Shown here one piece after another: positions 57,225 through 64,000 of a stretch of 64,000 nt of DNA (the first letter of the stretch is position 1; each line of letters starts with the position of its first letter). The position numbers and the translations under genes are program-made. Under the pieces are notes generated by a model, which searched no databases, was not told the DNA's origin, and saw only the letters and a program-made list of their open reading frames with translations. Origin of the DNA: PFJX01 sp040757575. GTDB taxonomy: Bacteria > Pseudomonadota > Gammaproteobacteria > Burkholderiales > Thiobacillaceae. The stretch covers positions 99,327 to 163,326 of the forward strand of contig JBFLXA010000007.1 in NCBI GenBank assembly GCA_040757575.1. Reading direction: 5' to 3'.

Positions 57225-57839
57225 ATGTCTGGACAGCTTATCATCGTTTCCGCTCCTTCCGGCGCGGGTAAATCCAGCCTGGTAAAGGCCTGGCTGGAAC
57301 AGGATGCTTCAATCGACCTCTCGGTGTCTTACACCACTCGTGCGCCAAGGCCCGGGGAGGTGGATGGCGTGAATTACCACTTCGTGGATCGGGATACCTT
57401 CTCGGCCATGCTTGGCCGGGGGGAGTTTCTGGAAAGCGCGGAAATCTACGGCAACTTCTACGGCACATCCCAGCCCTGGATTGAGGGAGAGATGGCCAAG
57501 GGCCGGGATATCCTGCTGGAAATCGACTGGCAGGGCGCCGCCCAGGTGCGCAAGCTTATGCCCCAGGCAGAAAGCATTTTCATCCTGCCGCCGTCCATCG
57601 ACGAGCTGCGGCGTCGCCTTGAAGGCAGAGGCACGGACAGCGCGGAGGTGATCGAGCGGCGCATGGCCATGGCCCGGGAAGAGATATCCCATGCCCTGGA
57701 GGCGGACTATATGGTCGTTAACGATGTTTTCGAGACAGCCCTGGCGGACCTGATGGCCATCGCCCGGGCCCGACGCCTGCGCATGGACGTGCAAGCCGTA
57801 CGCCAGGTGGCGCTGATGTCCAGCCTGTTGAACGACTGA
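57225..57839 (+). CDS. gmk: Guanylate kinase
   Basis: Gmk phosphorylates GMP to GDP. The 204-aa product begins MSGQLIIVSAPSGAGKSSLV with the P-loop and has SYTTRAPRPGEVDGVNYHF, GEFLESAEIYGNFYGT and LEIDWQGAAQVR. ATG 57225 gives the usual start; ATG 57192 would overlap the divergent glycosyltransferase start and adds 11 unusual residues. In many Betaproteobacteria rpoZ and spoT follow; here the next gene is ppnP on the other strand. Confidence 0.95.
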   Translation: MSGQLIIVSAPSGAGKSSLVKAWLEQDASIDLSVSYTTRAPRPGEVDGVNYHFVDRDTFSAMLGRGEFLESAEIYGNFYGTSQPWIEGEMAKGRDILLEIDWQGAAQVRKLMPQAESIFILPPSIDELRRRLEGRGTDSAEVIERRMAMAREEISHALEADYMVVNDVFETALADLMAIARARRLRMDVQAVRQVALMSSLLND

Positions 57840-57858
57840 GGCCGCTTTTCAGGTGGGC

Positions 57859-58170
57859 TCAACCAAAGTGGCAGATGTAATGGTAAGGCTCGCCGCTCAC
57901 TTCGATATCGAAGGATGAGTTGGCGGGAATGCTGAAGGATTCGCCCGCCTGGCTGGTCTTCCAGTCTTCTCCCTTGAGGCGATAACGGCAGGCCCCTGCC
58001 ACGCATTCCATGATCTCCGGGGCGCCGGTGTTGAACGTCAGGCTGGCGGGCAACACCACGCCCACGCTCTTCTTGCTGCCGTCGGCGAACTGGACGGTAT
58101 GGGAAACGCACTTGCCGTCGAAGTAGACATTGGCTTTGGTGATGACGCTGACGTTGTCGAACTGGGACAT
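57859..58170 (-). CDS. ppnP: Pyrimidine/purine nucleoside phosphorylase (DUF1255)
   Basis: The 103-aa cupin-fold protein reads MSQFDNVSVITKANVYFDGK, then KSVGVVLPASLTFNTGAPEIMECV, and ends GEPYHYICHFG, as in the PpnP/YaiE family, which splits nucleosides with phosphate. ATG 58170 is chosen for family length. It is the last gene of the minus-strand arginine operon, 1 base after a small membrane protein, and is convergent with gmk. Confidence 0.9.
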   Translation of the reverse strand: MSQFDNVSVITKANVYFDGKCVSHTVQFADGSKKSVGVVLPASLTFNTGAPEIMECVAGACRYRLKGEDWKTSQAGESFSIPANSSFDIEVSGEPYHYICHFG

Positions 58171-58171
58171 T

Positions 58172-58399
58172 TCAAACCTTCCAGTAATTGAGCATGAGGA
58201 CAATGGCGAGAATGCTGGCCACGCTGACCACCAGGATGCCGTACAGCACCCGGGCGGCCACCGGGCTCAACTTATTGCTGCGTACGAGTTGGCGGATGAT
58301 GAACAGCTTGAACAGCACCAAGCCTGATAATCCGGCCCAAAGCCCAAACTTTGCCAGCTGGGCTTCGGTGTAACCAAACAGGGTGCCGGGCACCGGCAA
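58172..58399 (-). CDS. Small membrane protein, 75 aa
   Basis: Between argG and ppnP an open frame starts with TTG at 58399, 2 bases after the argG stop and 8 bases after AGGA. A GTG two codons later is an alternative start. The product has two hydrophobic segments (LAKFGLWAGLSGLVLFKLFI and VLYGILVVSVASILAIVLML) separated by a basic loop (RQLVRSNKLSP), so both ends should be on the same side of the membrane. I do not recognise the family. Tight packing in the operon supports it as real. Confidence 0.65.
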   Translation of the reverse strand: MPVPGTLFGYTEAQLAKFGLWAGLSGLVLFKLFIIRQLVRSNKLSPVAARVLYGILVVSVASILAIVLMLNYWKV

Positions 58400-58401
58400 G
58401 C

Positions 58402-59631
58402 TTATTTCCTGCGGACGTCGAGCTTGGCAGCGATACGCATGCGCAGCGCGTTGAGCTTGATGAAGCCGCCCGCATCCTTCTGGTCGTAGGCGCCGGCATC
58501 GTCTTCGAAGGTGGCGATGGTGGAATCGAACAGGGAATCCGTCTTCGAGTCCCGGCCCACGACGATGACGTTGCCCTTGTACAGCTTGAGGCGCACGAAG
58601 CCGTTCACGTTCTGCTGGGTGTGGTCGATGAGCACCTGCAGGGCGCGGCGTTCGGGACTCCACCAGTAGCCGTTGTAGATCAGGCTGGCGTAGCGGGGCA
58701 TCAGGTCGTCCTTGAGGTGGGCGACTTCCCGGTCCAGGGTGATGGATTCGATGGCCCGGTGGGCCTTGAGCAGGATGGTGCCGCCGGGGGTTTCGTAGCA
58801 ACCCCGGGACTTCATGCCCACGTAGCGGTTTTCCACCAGGTCCAGGCGGCCGATGCCATGCTTGCCCCCCAGACGATTCAGTTCGGCCAGCACTTCATGG
58901 GCTTTCATGGGCTGGCCGTTGATGGCTACCACGTCGCCCTTTGTGTAATCCAGGGTGATGTATTCCGGGGCATCCGGTGCCTTTTCCGGGGAGACCGTCC
59001 AGCGCCACATGTCTTCCTCGGCCTCGGCATTGGGGTCTTCCAGATGGCGGCCTTCATAGCTGATATGCAGCAGGTTGGCGTCCATCGAATAGGGCGAGCC
59101 ACCCTGGCGGTGCTTCATGTCGATGGGAATGCCATGCTTTTCTGCGTAATTGATCAGCTTTTCCCGGCTGAGCAAATCCCATTCCCGCCAGGGGGCAATC
59201 ACCTTGATGTCCGGCTTGAGGGCATAGGCCCCCAGTTCGAAGCGAACCTGGTCGTTGCCCTTGCCGGTGGCGCCATGGCAGATGGCATCCGCACCAGTGG
59301 CGTTGACGATCTCGATGAGACGCTTGGCGATGAGGGGCCGGGCGATGGAAGTGCCCAGCAGGTATTCACCTTCGTAGACGGTATTGGCCCGGAACATGGG
59401 GAAGACGAAGTCCCGCACGAATTCCTCCCGCAGGTCGTCGATGAATATCTGTTCCGGTTTGATGCCGAACTTCAGGGCCTTGGCCCGGGCAGGTTCCAGT
59501 TCTTCCCCCTGGCCCAGGTCGGCGGTGAAAGTCACCACTTCACATTGATAGGTGTCCTGCAGCCATTTCAGGATCACGGAGGTATCCAGGCCACCGGAAT
59601 AGGCCAAAACAACTTTTTTGATGTCACTCAT
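58402..59631 (-). CDS. argG: Argininosuccinate synthase
   Basis: ArgG joins citrulline and aspartate with ATP. The 409-aa product has the PP-loop KVVLAYSGGLDTSVILKWL, CHGATGKGNDQVRFELG, and EWDLLSREKLINYAE, all typical of the family. Length is normal. It follows a DUF2283 gene and argF in the same minus-strand operon. Confidence 0.97.
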   Translation of the reverse strand: MSDIKKVVLAYSGGLDTSVILKWLQDTYQCEVVTFTADLGQGEELEPARAKALKFGIKPEQIFIDDLREEFVRDFVFPMFRANTVYEGEYLLGTSIARPLIAKRLIEIVNATGADAICHGATGKGNDQVRFELGAYALKPDIKVIAPWREWDLLSREKLINYAEKHGIPIDMKHRQGGSPYSMDANLLHISYEGRHLEDPNAEAEEDMWRWTVSPEKAPDAPEYITLDYTKGDVVAINGQPMKAHEVLAELNRLGGKHGIGRLDLVENRYVGMKSRGCYETPGGTILLKAHRAIESITLDREVAHLKDDLMPRYASLIYNGYWWSPERRALQVLIDHTQQNVNGFVRLKLYKGNVIVVGRDSKTDSLFDSTIATFEDDAGAYDQKDAGGFIKLNALRMRIAAKLDVRRK

Positions 59632-59652
59632 GATGTCTCACCGACAGTTGGT

Positions 59653-59880
59653 TCAGTGGGCTGCCCCGTCTACCGCCACCACCTCGCCCGGGTAGTTCCC
59701 CACCCGCAAGGCACGCAGATCGGTCTGCTGGGAAGCGCGTTCAATCTCGATCCCCACCACCCGGCCATCCTCGCTCATGTTCAGCACCACGCCGGCATGG
59801 GCTTCCCAGGCATGGGCAGGGTTCTCGGGGGAGAGCTCAATGTAGAGGGAATCCATGTCCTTGAAATAAGCGATGTTCAT
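59653..59880 (-). CDS. DUF2283-family small protein, 75 aa
   Basis: The frame starts MNIAYFKDMDSLYIELSPEN and continues with VLNMSEDGRVVGIEIERASQ, the pattern of DUF2283 proteins, whose function is unknown. Its ATG at 59880 overlaps the argF stop (ATGA), and argG starts 21 bases after its end, so it is translated within the arginine operon. A longer frame upstream is a shadow of argF. A regulatory role is possible but has no support in the sequence. Confidence 0.8.
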   Translation of the reverse strand: MNIAYFKDMDSLYIELSPENPAHAWEAHAGVVLNMSEDGRVVGIEIERASQQTDLRALRVGNYPGEVVAVDGAAH

Positions 59881-60809
59881 GCATGCTCCTCCAAACTGCC
59901 CAGCAACAGGTATTCCATCAAGGCTTTCTGGGTATGCAACCGGTTCTCCGCCTCGTCCCAGACCACGCTCTGGGGGCCGTCGATGACCTCTGCCGCAACT
60001 TCCTCGCCTCGATGGGCAGGCAGGCAATGCATGAAAAGGGCGTCCCGGGCCGCCACCTTCATCATTTCGCCATCCACCTGCCAATCGGCGAATGCCTTCA
60101 TGCGCTCGGCGTTTTCCGCTTCGAAGCCCATGCTGGTCCACACGTCGGTGGTCACCAGATCGGCTCCCCGGCAGGCATCCATCGGGTCGGCAAAGGCTTC
60201 GTAATGGTCGGTGCCGAACAAGCCGGCCCGTTCGGGCTCTACCTCGTAGCCGGGGGGCGTGGACACGTGCACGTTGAAATCCAGTATCTCTGCCGCCTGG
60301 AGCCAGGTGTTGCACATGTTGTTGGAATCCCCCACCCAGGCTACTGTCTTGCCCCGGATATCACCCCGGTGCTCGATGAAGGTGAAAATGTCCGCCAGGA
60401 TCTGGCAGGGGTGGTATTCGTTGGTCAGACCGTTGATCACCGGCACCCGGGAATGGGCGGCAAAACGCTCAATGATCTCTTGCTCGTAGGTGCGGATCAT
60501 GACGATGTCCACCATGCGAGAGATGACCTCCGCCGCATCTTCCACCGGCTCACCCCGTCCAAGCTGGGTGTCCCGGGTGTTCAGGTAGATGGCCGCGCCC
60601 CCCAGTTGGTGCATGCCGGCTTCGAAGGAAAGCCGGGTGCGGGTGGAGCTTTTCTCGAAAATCATGGCCAGTGTGCGGTCCACAAGGGGGTGGTAGGGCT
60701 GGTAGTGCTTGAAGCGCTCCTTGATTACCCGGCTGCGGCGGAAAAGGTAATCCAGTTCCTCACGGCTCAAGTCCTTGAACTGGAGGAAGTGCTTGATGGG
60801 GCGCGTCAT
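59877..60809 (-). CDS. argF: Ornithine carbamoyltransferase
   Basis: ArgF makes citrulline from ornithine and carbamoyl phosphate. The 310-aa product has the carbamoyl-phosphate motif KSSTRTRLSFEAGMHQLGG, VINGLTNEYHPCQILAD and the ornithine-binding FMHCLPAHRGEEV. It lies 4 bases after argD and overlaps the DUF2283 gene by 4 bases. Confidence 0.97.
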   Translation of the reverse strand: MTRPIKHFLQFKDLSREELDYLFRRSRVIKERFKHYQPYHPLVDRTLAMIFEKSSTRTRLSFEAGMHQLGGAAIYLNTRDTQLGRGEPVEDAAEVISRMVDIVMIRTYEQEIIERFAAHSRVPVINGLTNEYHPCQILADIFTFIEHRGDIRGKTVAWVGDSNNMCNTWLQAAEILDFNVHVSTPPGYEVEPERAGLFGTDHYEAFADPMDACRGADLVTTDVWTSMGFEAENAERMKAFADWQVDGEMMKVAARDALFMHCLPAHRGEEVAAEVIDGPQSVVWDEAENRLHTQKALMEYLLLGSLEEHA

Positions 60810-60813
60810 GTCC

Positions 60814-61983
60814 TTACCCCAGGAAAGCGCGGATCAGTGCCGCCAGCTTTCCAGTGAGCACCTCGGCATCCGCCCGGGTCATGACCAGGGGCGGCAGCAG
60901 CCGCACCACGGTGTCATGGGTCACGTTGATGAGCAGCTTCTCCGCTAGAGCATGTTTGACCAGCTCCGCGCAGGGCCGATCCAGTTCAATGCCGATCATC
61001 AGCCCTTGGCCGCGAATATCCCGCACGCCAGCCACGCCGGTCAGGCGCTGGGCCAGATCACTGCGGATGAAGGCGCCGAGATCAGCCGCATGCTGCAACA
61101 AGCCATCCGTTGCCATGACATCCAGGGTGGTCAGGGCGGCCGTGCAGGCCAGAGGCCCGCCCCCAAAGGTGGAACCGTGCTTGCCGGGGGTGAACACCTG
61201 GGCGGCAATGCCCCGGGCCAGACAGGCGCCGATGGGTACGCCCGAGCCCAGGCCTTTTGCCAGGGTCATCACGTCCGGCAGGATGTCCGTGTGCTGAAAG
61301 GCAAACCAGGTGCCAGTGCGACCAATGCCGGTCTGTACTTCGTCCAGCATCAACAGCCAGCCATTGGCATCGCAGATATCCCGCAAGCCCCGCAGATAAC
61401 CGGCTTCGGGAATGTTCACGCCGCCTTCACCCTGAAACGGCTCCACCAGTACAGCGACGATATTGGCCTGATCGGACAGCTTTGCCACGGCATCCACGTC
61501 GCCGAAAGGCACCCGCACGAAACCGGTCACCAGGGGCTCGAAGCCCGCCTGGACCTTGCGGTTGCCTGTCGCCGATAGCGTAGCCATGGTACGGCCGTGG
61601 AAGCTCTGTTCCATGACCACGATGGCCGGGTTTTCCACACCTTTGCCGTGGCCATACAGGCGGGCAATCTTGATGGCGGCCTCATTGGCCTCCGCACCAG
61701 AGTTGCAGAAAAAGGCCCGCTCCAGGCCTGACAGGCGACACAGGCTGTCAGCCAGGCGTTCCTGCTCAGGGATGCGGTAAATGTTGGAGGTGTGGATCAG
61801 ACGGGCAGCCTGATCACACAGAGCCTTCGCCAGTCTGGGGTGTCCATGGCCAAGGCCATTCACGGCCACGCCTGCCAGGGCATCCAGGTATTTGTCGCCA
61901 TTTTCGGCGTAAAGCCAAGCGCCGTCGCCTTTCACGAAGGCCACGGGTTGCCGGGCATAGGTCTGCATCAAGGTATCGGACAT
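60814..61983 (-). CDS. argD: Acetylornithine aminotransferase
   Basis: ArgD is a PLP enzyme converting N-acetylglutamate semialdehyde to N-acetylornithine. The 389-aa product has NSGAEANEAAIKIARLYG, LMLDEVQTGIGRTGTWFA and the PLP Lys in VMTLAKGLGSGVPIG. AGGATGTGAA precedes the ATG. It is the first gene of the operon; the 5' leader carries a terminator-like hairpin at 62001-62045. Confidence 0.96.
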   Translation of the reverse strand: MSDTLMQTYARQPVAFVKGDGAWLYAENGDKYLDALAGVAVNGLGHGHPRLAKALCDQAARLIHTSNIYRIPEQERLADSLCRLSGLERAFFCNSGAEANEAAIKIARLYGHGKGVENPAIVVMEQSFHGRTMATLSATGNRKVQAGFEPLVTGFVRVPFGDVDAVAKLSDQANIVAVLVEPFQGEGGVNIPEAGYLRGLRDICDANGWLLMLDEVQTGIGRTGTWFAFQHTDILPDVMTLAKGLGSGVPIGACLARGIAAQVFTPGKHGSTFGGGPLACTAALTTLDVMATDGLLQHAADLGAFIRSDLAQRLTGVAGVRDIRGQGLMIGIELDRPCAELVKHALAEKLLINVTHDTVVRLLPPLVMTRADAEVLTGKLAALIRAFLG

Positions 61984-62000
61984 TTCACATCCTGCCGCGC

Positions 62001-62045
62001 TGAAAAACAGACGGCGGCAGAGGTTTGTACCTCAGATGCCGCCGT
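62001..62045 (-). terminator. Terminator or attenuator hairpin in the argD leader
   Basis: Read on the minus strand, ACGGCGGCA and TGCCGCCGT form a 9-bp stem with an inner GAGG/CCTC pair, followed by CTGTTTTTC. It ends about 20 bases before the argD start. No gene is seen just upstream on the minus strand, so it is either an attenuator of the arginine operon or the end of a small RNA. Confidence 0.6.
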
Positions 62046-62483
62046 GCGGAAAGCTTGGAACAATACCACTAAATCAGCGTGTTAAATACACTCGCCCCCT
62101 TTTTCTGCTCCCCCTAAAATCTCTGCCACCAACGCCAGCAACGCCCGCGCCTTATGTTGCCCCCCTGATTCTCTTGACTCCTGCCCGTAACACAAGCCTG
62201 ATAGAGACACCCCATCGGAAAGAATCCACAAATGCTGTGGATATCTCTGTTGATAATTTGGGTAAAACCTCTTCCATCCACAGCCATTCAATACGTTACC
62301 CGCACTGATGCATCCTTGACCACCCCAAGCATCTTCAATAAATCAAACAGTTATACAGGCAGGCATATAAATCAGTGACATGCGCGCACTTCTTTGAGAT
62401 CGACATCCATCTGTGGATATAACTCGCACTCCGAGCTACGGCCTACCATGCCCCAGCCCCCTCCCTGCGGGGCCTTCTATCCC
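62046..62483. other. Non-coding region between argD and xseA with DnaA-box-like sequences
   Basis: This stretch has no convincing gene; short open frames in it lack coding character. It must hold the divergent promoters of argD and xseA. It contains TGTGGATAT at 62236-62244 and again at 62412-62420, TGTTGATAA at 62248-62256, and weaker ATCCACA sequences near 62224-62230 and 62275-62282. All resemble the DnaA box TGTGGATAA. Confidence 0.45.
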
Positions 62484-63824
62484 ATGACTGACACTTCCAC
62501 CCCGATCCTGAGCATCAGTGACCTCAATCGCCTCGCCCGGCTCAGCCTGGAAACCCAGCTCACATCCTGCTGGGTATGCGGAGAAGTATCAAACATGGTA
62601 CGGGCAAGCTCCGGCCATTGGTATTTCACGCTTAAAGACAAGCACGCAAGTGCCCGCTGCGTCATGTTCAAGCAACGCAATCAGTTCGTGGAATGGCGGG
62701 TTACGGATGGAGAACAAGTGGAACTGCGGGCCCAGCCTTCCCTGTATGAAGCTCGCGGCGAGTTTCAGCTCATTGTGGATGCCGTACGAAAAGCCGGACT
62801 AGGGGCCTTGTTTGAAGCCTTCATGCGCTTGAAAGAGAAATTACAGCGTGAAGGCCTGTTTGAACCCTCCAGAAAGCGCCCTCTACCCAGAAATCCCCGC
62901 CGCATAGGCATCATCACCTCTCCGCGAGGCGCCGCCATTCACGACGCACTGGCCACGCTTTCCCGTCGCTGGCCATTAGCTCACGTGACCTTGTACCCCT
63001 GTCTTGTTCAGGGAGACAGCGCAGTGGATTCCATCAGAAGTGCACTAAGACTTGCAGCCGAAGACCCGCTCAATCAGATACTGCTGATCATCAGGGGTGG
63101 AGGCAGCCTCGAAGACCTATGGGCATACAATGACGAAAAGCTCGCCCGCGATATCGCCCATTGCCCTGTTCCAGTCATCACCGGCATCGGCCATGAAACG
63201 GATTTCACCATCGCCGATTTCACAGCAGATGCCCGCGCACCTACCCCTACTGCTGCCGCCAGCCTGGCGACGGCCGACATTGCCGACATAGCGAACCAGA
63301 TCAGCTCGCTCTCGGATAAACTGAATCAAGAGTCCAAAAGGCTATTGGATGCCGGCTGGCAGAAACTCGACATTCTGCAAAAACAGATTCACCACCCCAG
63401 GGAGAAACTCGCTGAGCAGCTTCGTCAGCTAGGCATTCTCGAGCAAAGGACTCATCGTGCTTTGCAGCATCAGATTGAGCGGAATCAGCATCGGTGGGCA
63501 AACCTGGACATCAGACTCAAGCCTGGAAGCGTACCGATTTACCCGCTTCACAAAGAAATTCACGGCCTGGTTGCCCGGTTGCATATGGCAATGCAACGAG
63601 GACGGGAACAGTCCCGCTGGCGCTACCAAAAGGCCGTGGCTCAACTGGATTCACTCAACCCTGCTCAGGTCCTGCAGCGCGGTTTCAGCATTGTCCGCAC
63701 GTCTGATGGTCACGTGGTTAGCAGTACTGCACACCTCAAACAGCAGCAGAAACTGAATATTGAACTGGCCTCAGGAGGCTTGTTGGCAGAAATAACTGAA
63801 ATAATCGGACCGAACTCTGACTAG
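62484..63824 (+). CDS. xseA: Exodeoxyribonuclease VII large subunit
   Basis: XseA is the catalytic subunit of ExoVII, which degrades single-stranded DNA. The 446-aa product has the N-terminal OB domain (ISDLNRLARLSLETQLTSCW, GHWYFTLKD), then PRRIGIITSPRGAAIHDAL, IIRGGGSLEDLWAYND and VITGIGHETDFTIADF, followed by a long coiled-coil region. ATG 62484 is chosen from the usual start (TPILSISDLNRL); ATG 62448 is also in frame. Its sequence is slightly more A/T-rich than the average here. Confidence 0.95.
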   Translation: MTDTSTPILSISDLNRLARLSLETQLTSCWVCGEVSNMVRASSGHWYFTLKDKHASARCVMFKQRNQFVEWRVTDGEQVELRAQPSLYEARGEFQLIVDAVRKAGLGALFEAFMRLKEKLQREGLFEPSRKRPLPRNPRRIGIITSPRGAAIHDALATLSRRWPLAHVTLYPCLVQGDSAVDSIRSALRLAAEDPLNQILLIIRGGGSLEDLWAYNDEKLARDIAHCPVPVITGIGHETDFTIADFTADARAPTPTAAASLATADIADIANQISSLSDKLNQESKRLLDAGWQKLDILQKQIHHPREKLAEQLRQLGILEQRTHRALQHQIERNQHRWANLDIRLKPGSVPIYPLHKEIHGLVARLHMAMQRGREQSRWRYQKAVAQLDSLNPAQVLQRGFSIVRTSDGHVVSSTAHLKQQQKLNIELASGGLLAEITEIIGPNSD

Positions 63825-63879
63825 AGGCGCCCGGGAGCCAAACTAGCCATAAGCCATGGGCTCTTGATGCTCACGTTTC

Positions 63880-63914
63880 ACAAAAGGCAACGCCCACCTG
63901 TGTGGTGGGCGTTG
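63880..63914 (-). terminator. rRNA operon terminator
   Basis: AACGCCCACC (63889-63898) and GGTGGGCGTT (63904-63913) form a 10-bp stem around TGTGT. On the minus strand it is followed by GCCTTTTG. It lies about 11 bases after the 5S rRNA 3' end, as is usual for rRNA operons, and separates it from the convergent xseA. Confidence 0.85.
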
Positions 63915-63924
63915 TGTAGGGGAG

Positions 63925-64000
63925 TCTGGCGATGACCTACTTTCGCGAGCGCGGGCTCACTATCATTGGCGCTGGGGCGTTTCACGGTCCTGTTCGGGAT
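63925..64000 (-). rRNA. rrf: 5S rRNA, 3' part only
   Basis: The reverse complement reads ATCCCGAACAGGACCGTGAA and goes on to GAAAGTAGGTCATCGCCAG, the conserved 3' two-thirds of bacterial 5S rRNA. The 5' end and presumably 23S and 16S lie beyond the window on the minus strand. The 3' end is placed at about 63925; a few bases either way are possible. Confidence 0.93.

Noticed and set aside
62222..62420. Chromosomal replication origin
   Set aside because: DnaA-like boxes are few and imperfect, there is no AT-rich unwinding element, and neither dnaA, dnaN nor gidA is nearby.

Overview
The window is a GC-rich chromosomal segment of a betaproteobacterium, most likely from the Rhodocyclales (Dechloromonas/Azospira-like). 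That assignment is an inference from gene content and order: petABC-sspAB, the kinase-PP2C-rph-rdgB-hemW operon opposite yicC/gmk, and a glycogen locus with GH57 enzymes. No database search was possible. Coding density is high, and many neighbours overlap by ATGA or sit within 10 bases of each other.

Layout. 1-1.6 kb: end of a sulfurtransferase, an unknown protein and a TauD-like dioxygenase. 1.6-7.3 kb: a NarX/NarL-like two-component pair, amiC and tsaE on the minus strand, then queG and murI on the plus strand. 7.3-11.6 kb: a small cytochrome c, then (minus strand) the cytochrome bc1 operon petABC, sspA-sspB, tRNA-Thr and tRNA-Ser closed by an intrinsic terminator. 11.7-20.6 kb: a DegS/AlgW-type protease followed by a signalling locus with an HD-GYP response regulator, a PhnD-like periplasmic binding protein, a membrane hybrid kinase, an H-NOX haem sensor and a second hybrid kinase ending in an HPt domain. 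20.6-35.7 kb: an FKBP isomerase and a glycogen/maltodextrin region (two GH57 enzymes, glgC, glgB, a CorA-like transporter, pgi) interrupted by a CheB-CheR-PAS fusion and a hybrid kinase.

35.7-51.05 kb: a complete type I-C CRISPR-Cas locus (cas3-cas5c-cas8c-cas7-cas4-cas1-cas2). A minus-strand toxin-antitoxin pair lies between cas7 and cas4, and a probable Cas11c is encoded inside cas8c. The array has 92 visible repeats of 37 nt and 90 fully sequenced spacers, plus a 100-N assembly gap after the first repeat. Its last, degenerate repeat ends 3 bases from the hemW stop codon.

51.05-64 kb: hemW-rdgB-rph-PP2C-Ser/Thr kinase (minus), yicC (plus), an AT-rich glycosyltransferase gene inserted before gmk, a minus-strand arginine operon (argD-argF-DUF2283-argG-small membrane protein-ppnP) preceded by a terminator-like hairpin, xseA, and the 3' end of a minus-strand rRNA operon (terminator and partial 5S).

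The most interesting points are: two spacers that encode the same 11-residue peptide and differ there only at synonymous positions; the toxin-antitoxin pair inside the cas operon; the H-NOX locus, whose sensor has His in place of the conserved Arg of YxSxR; and a REP-like palindrome read in frame through pgi.
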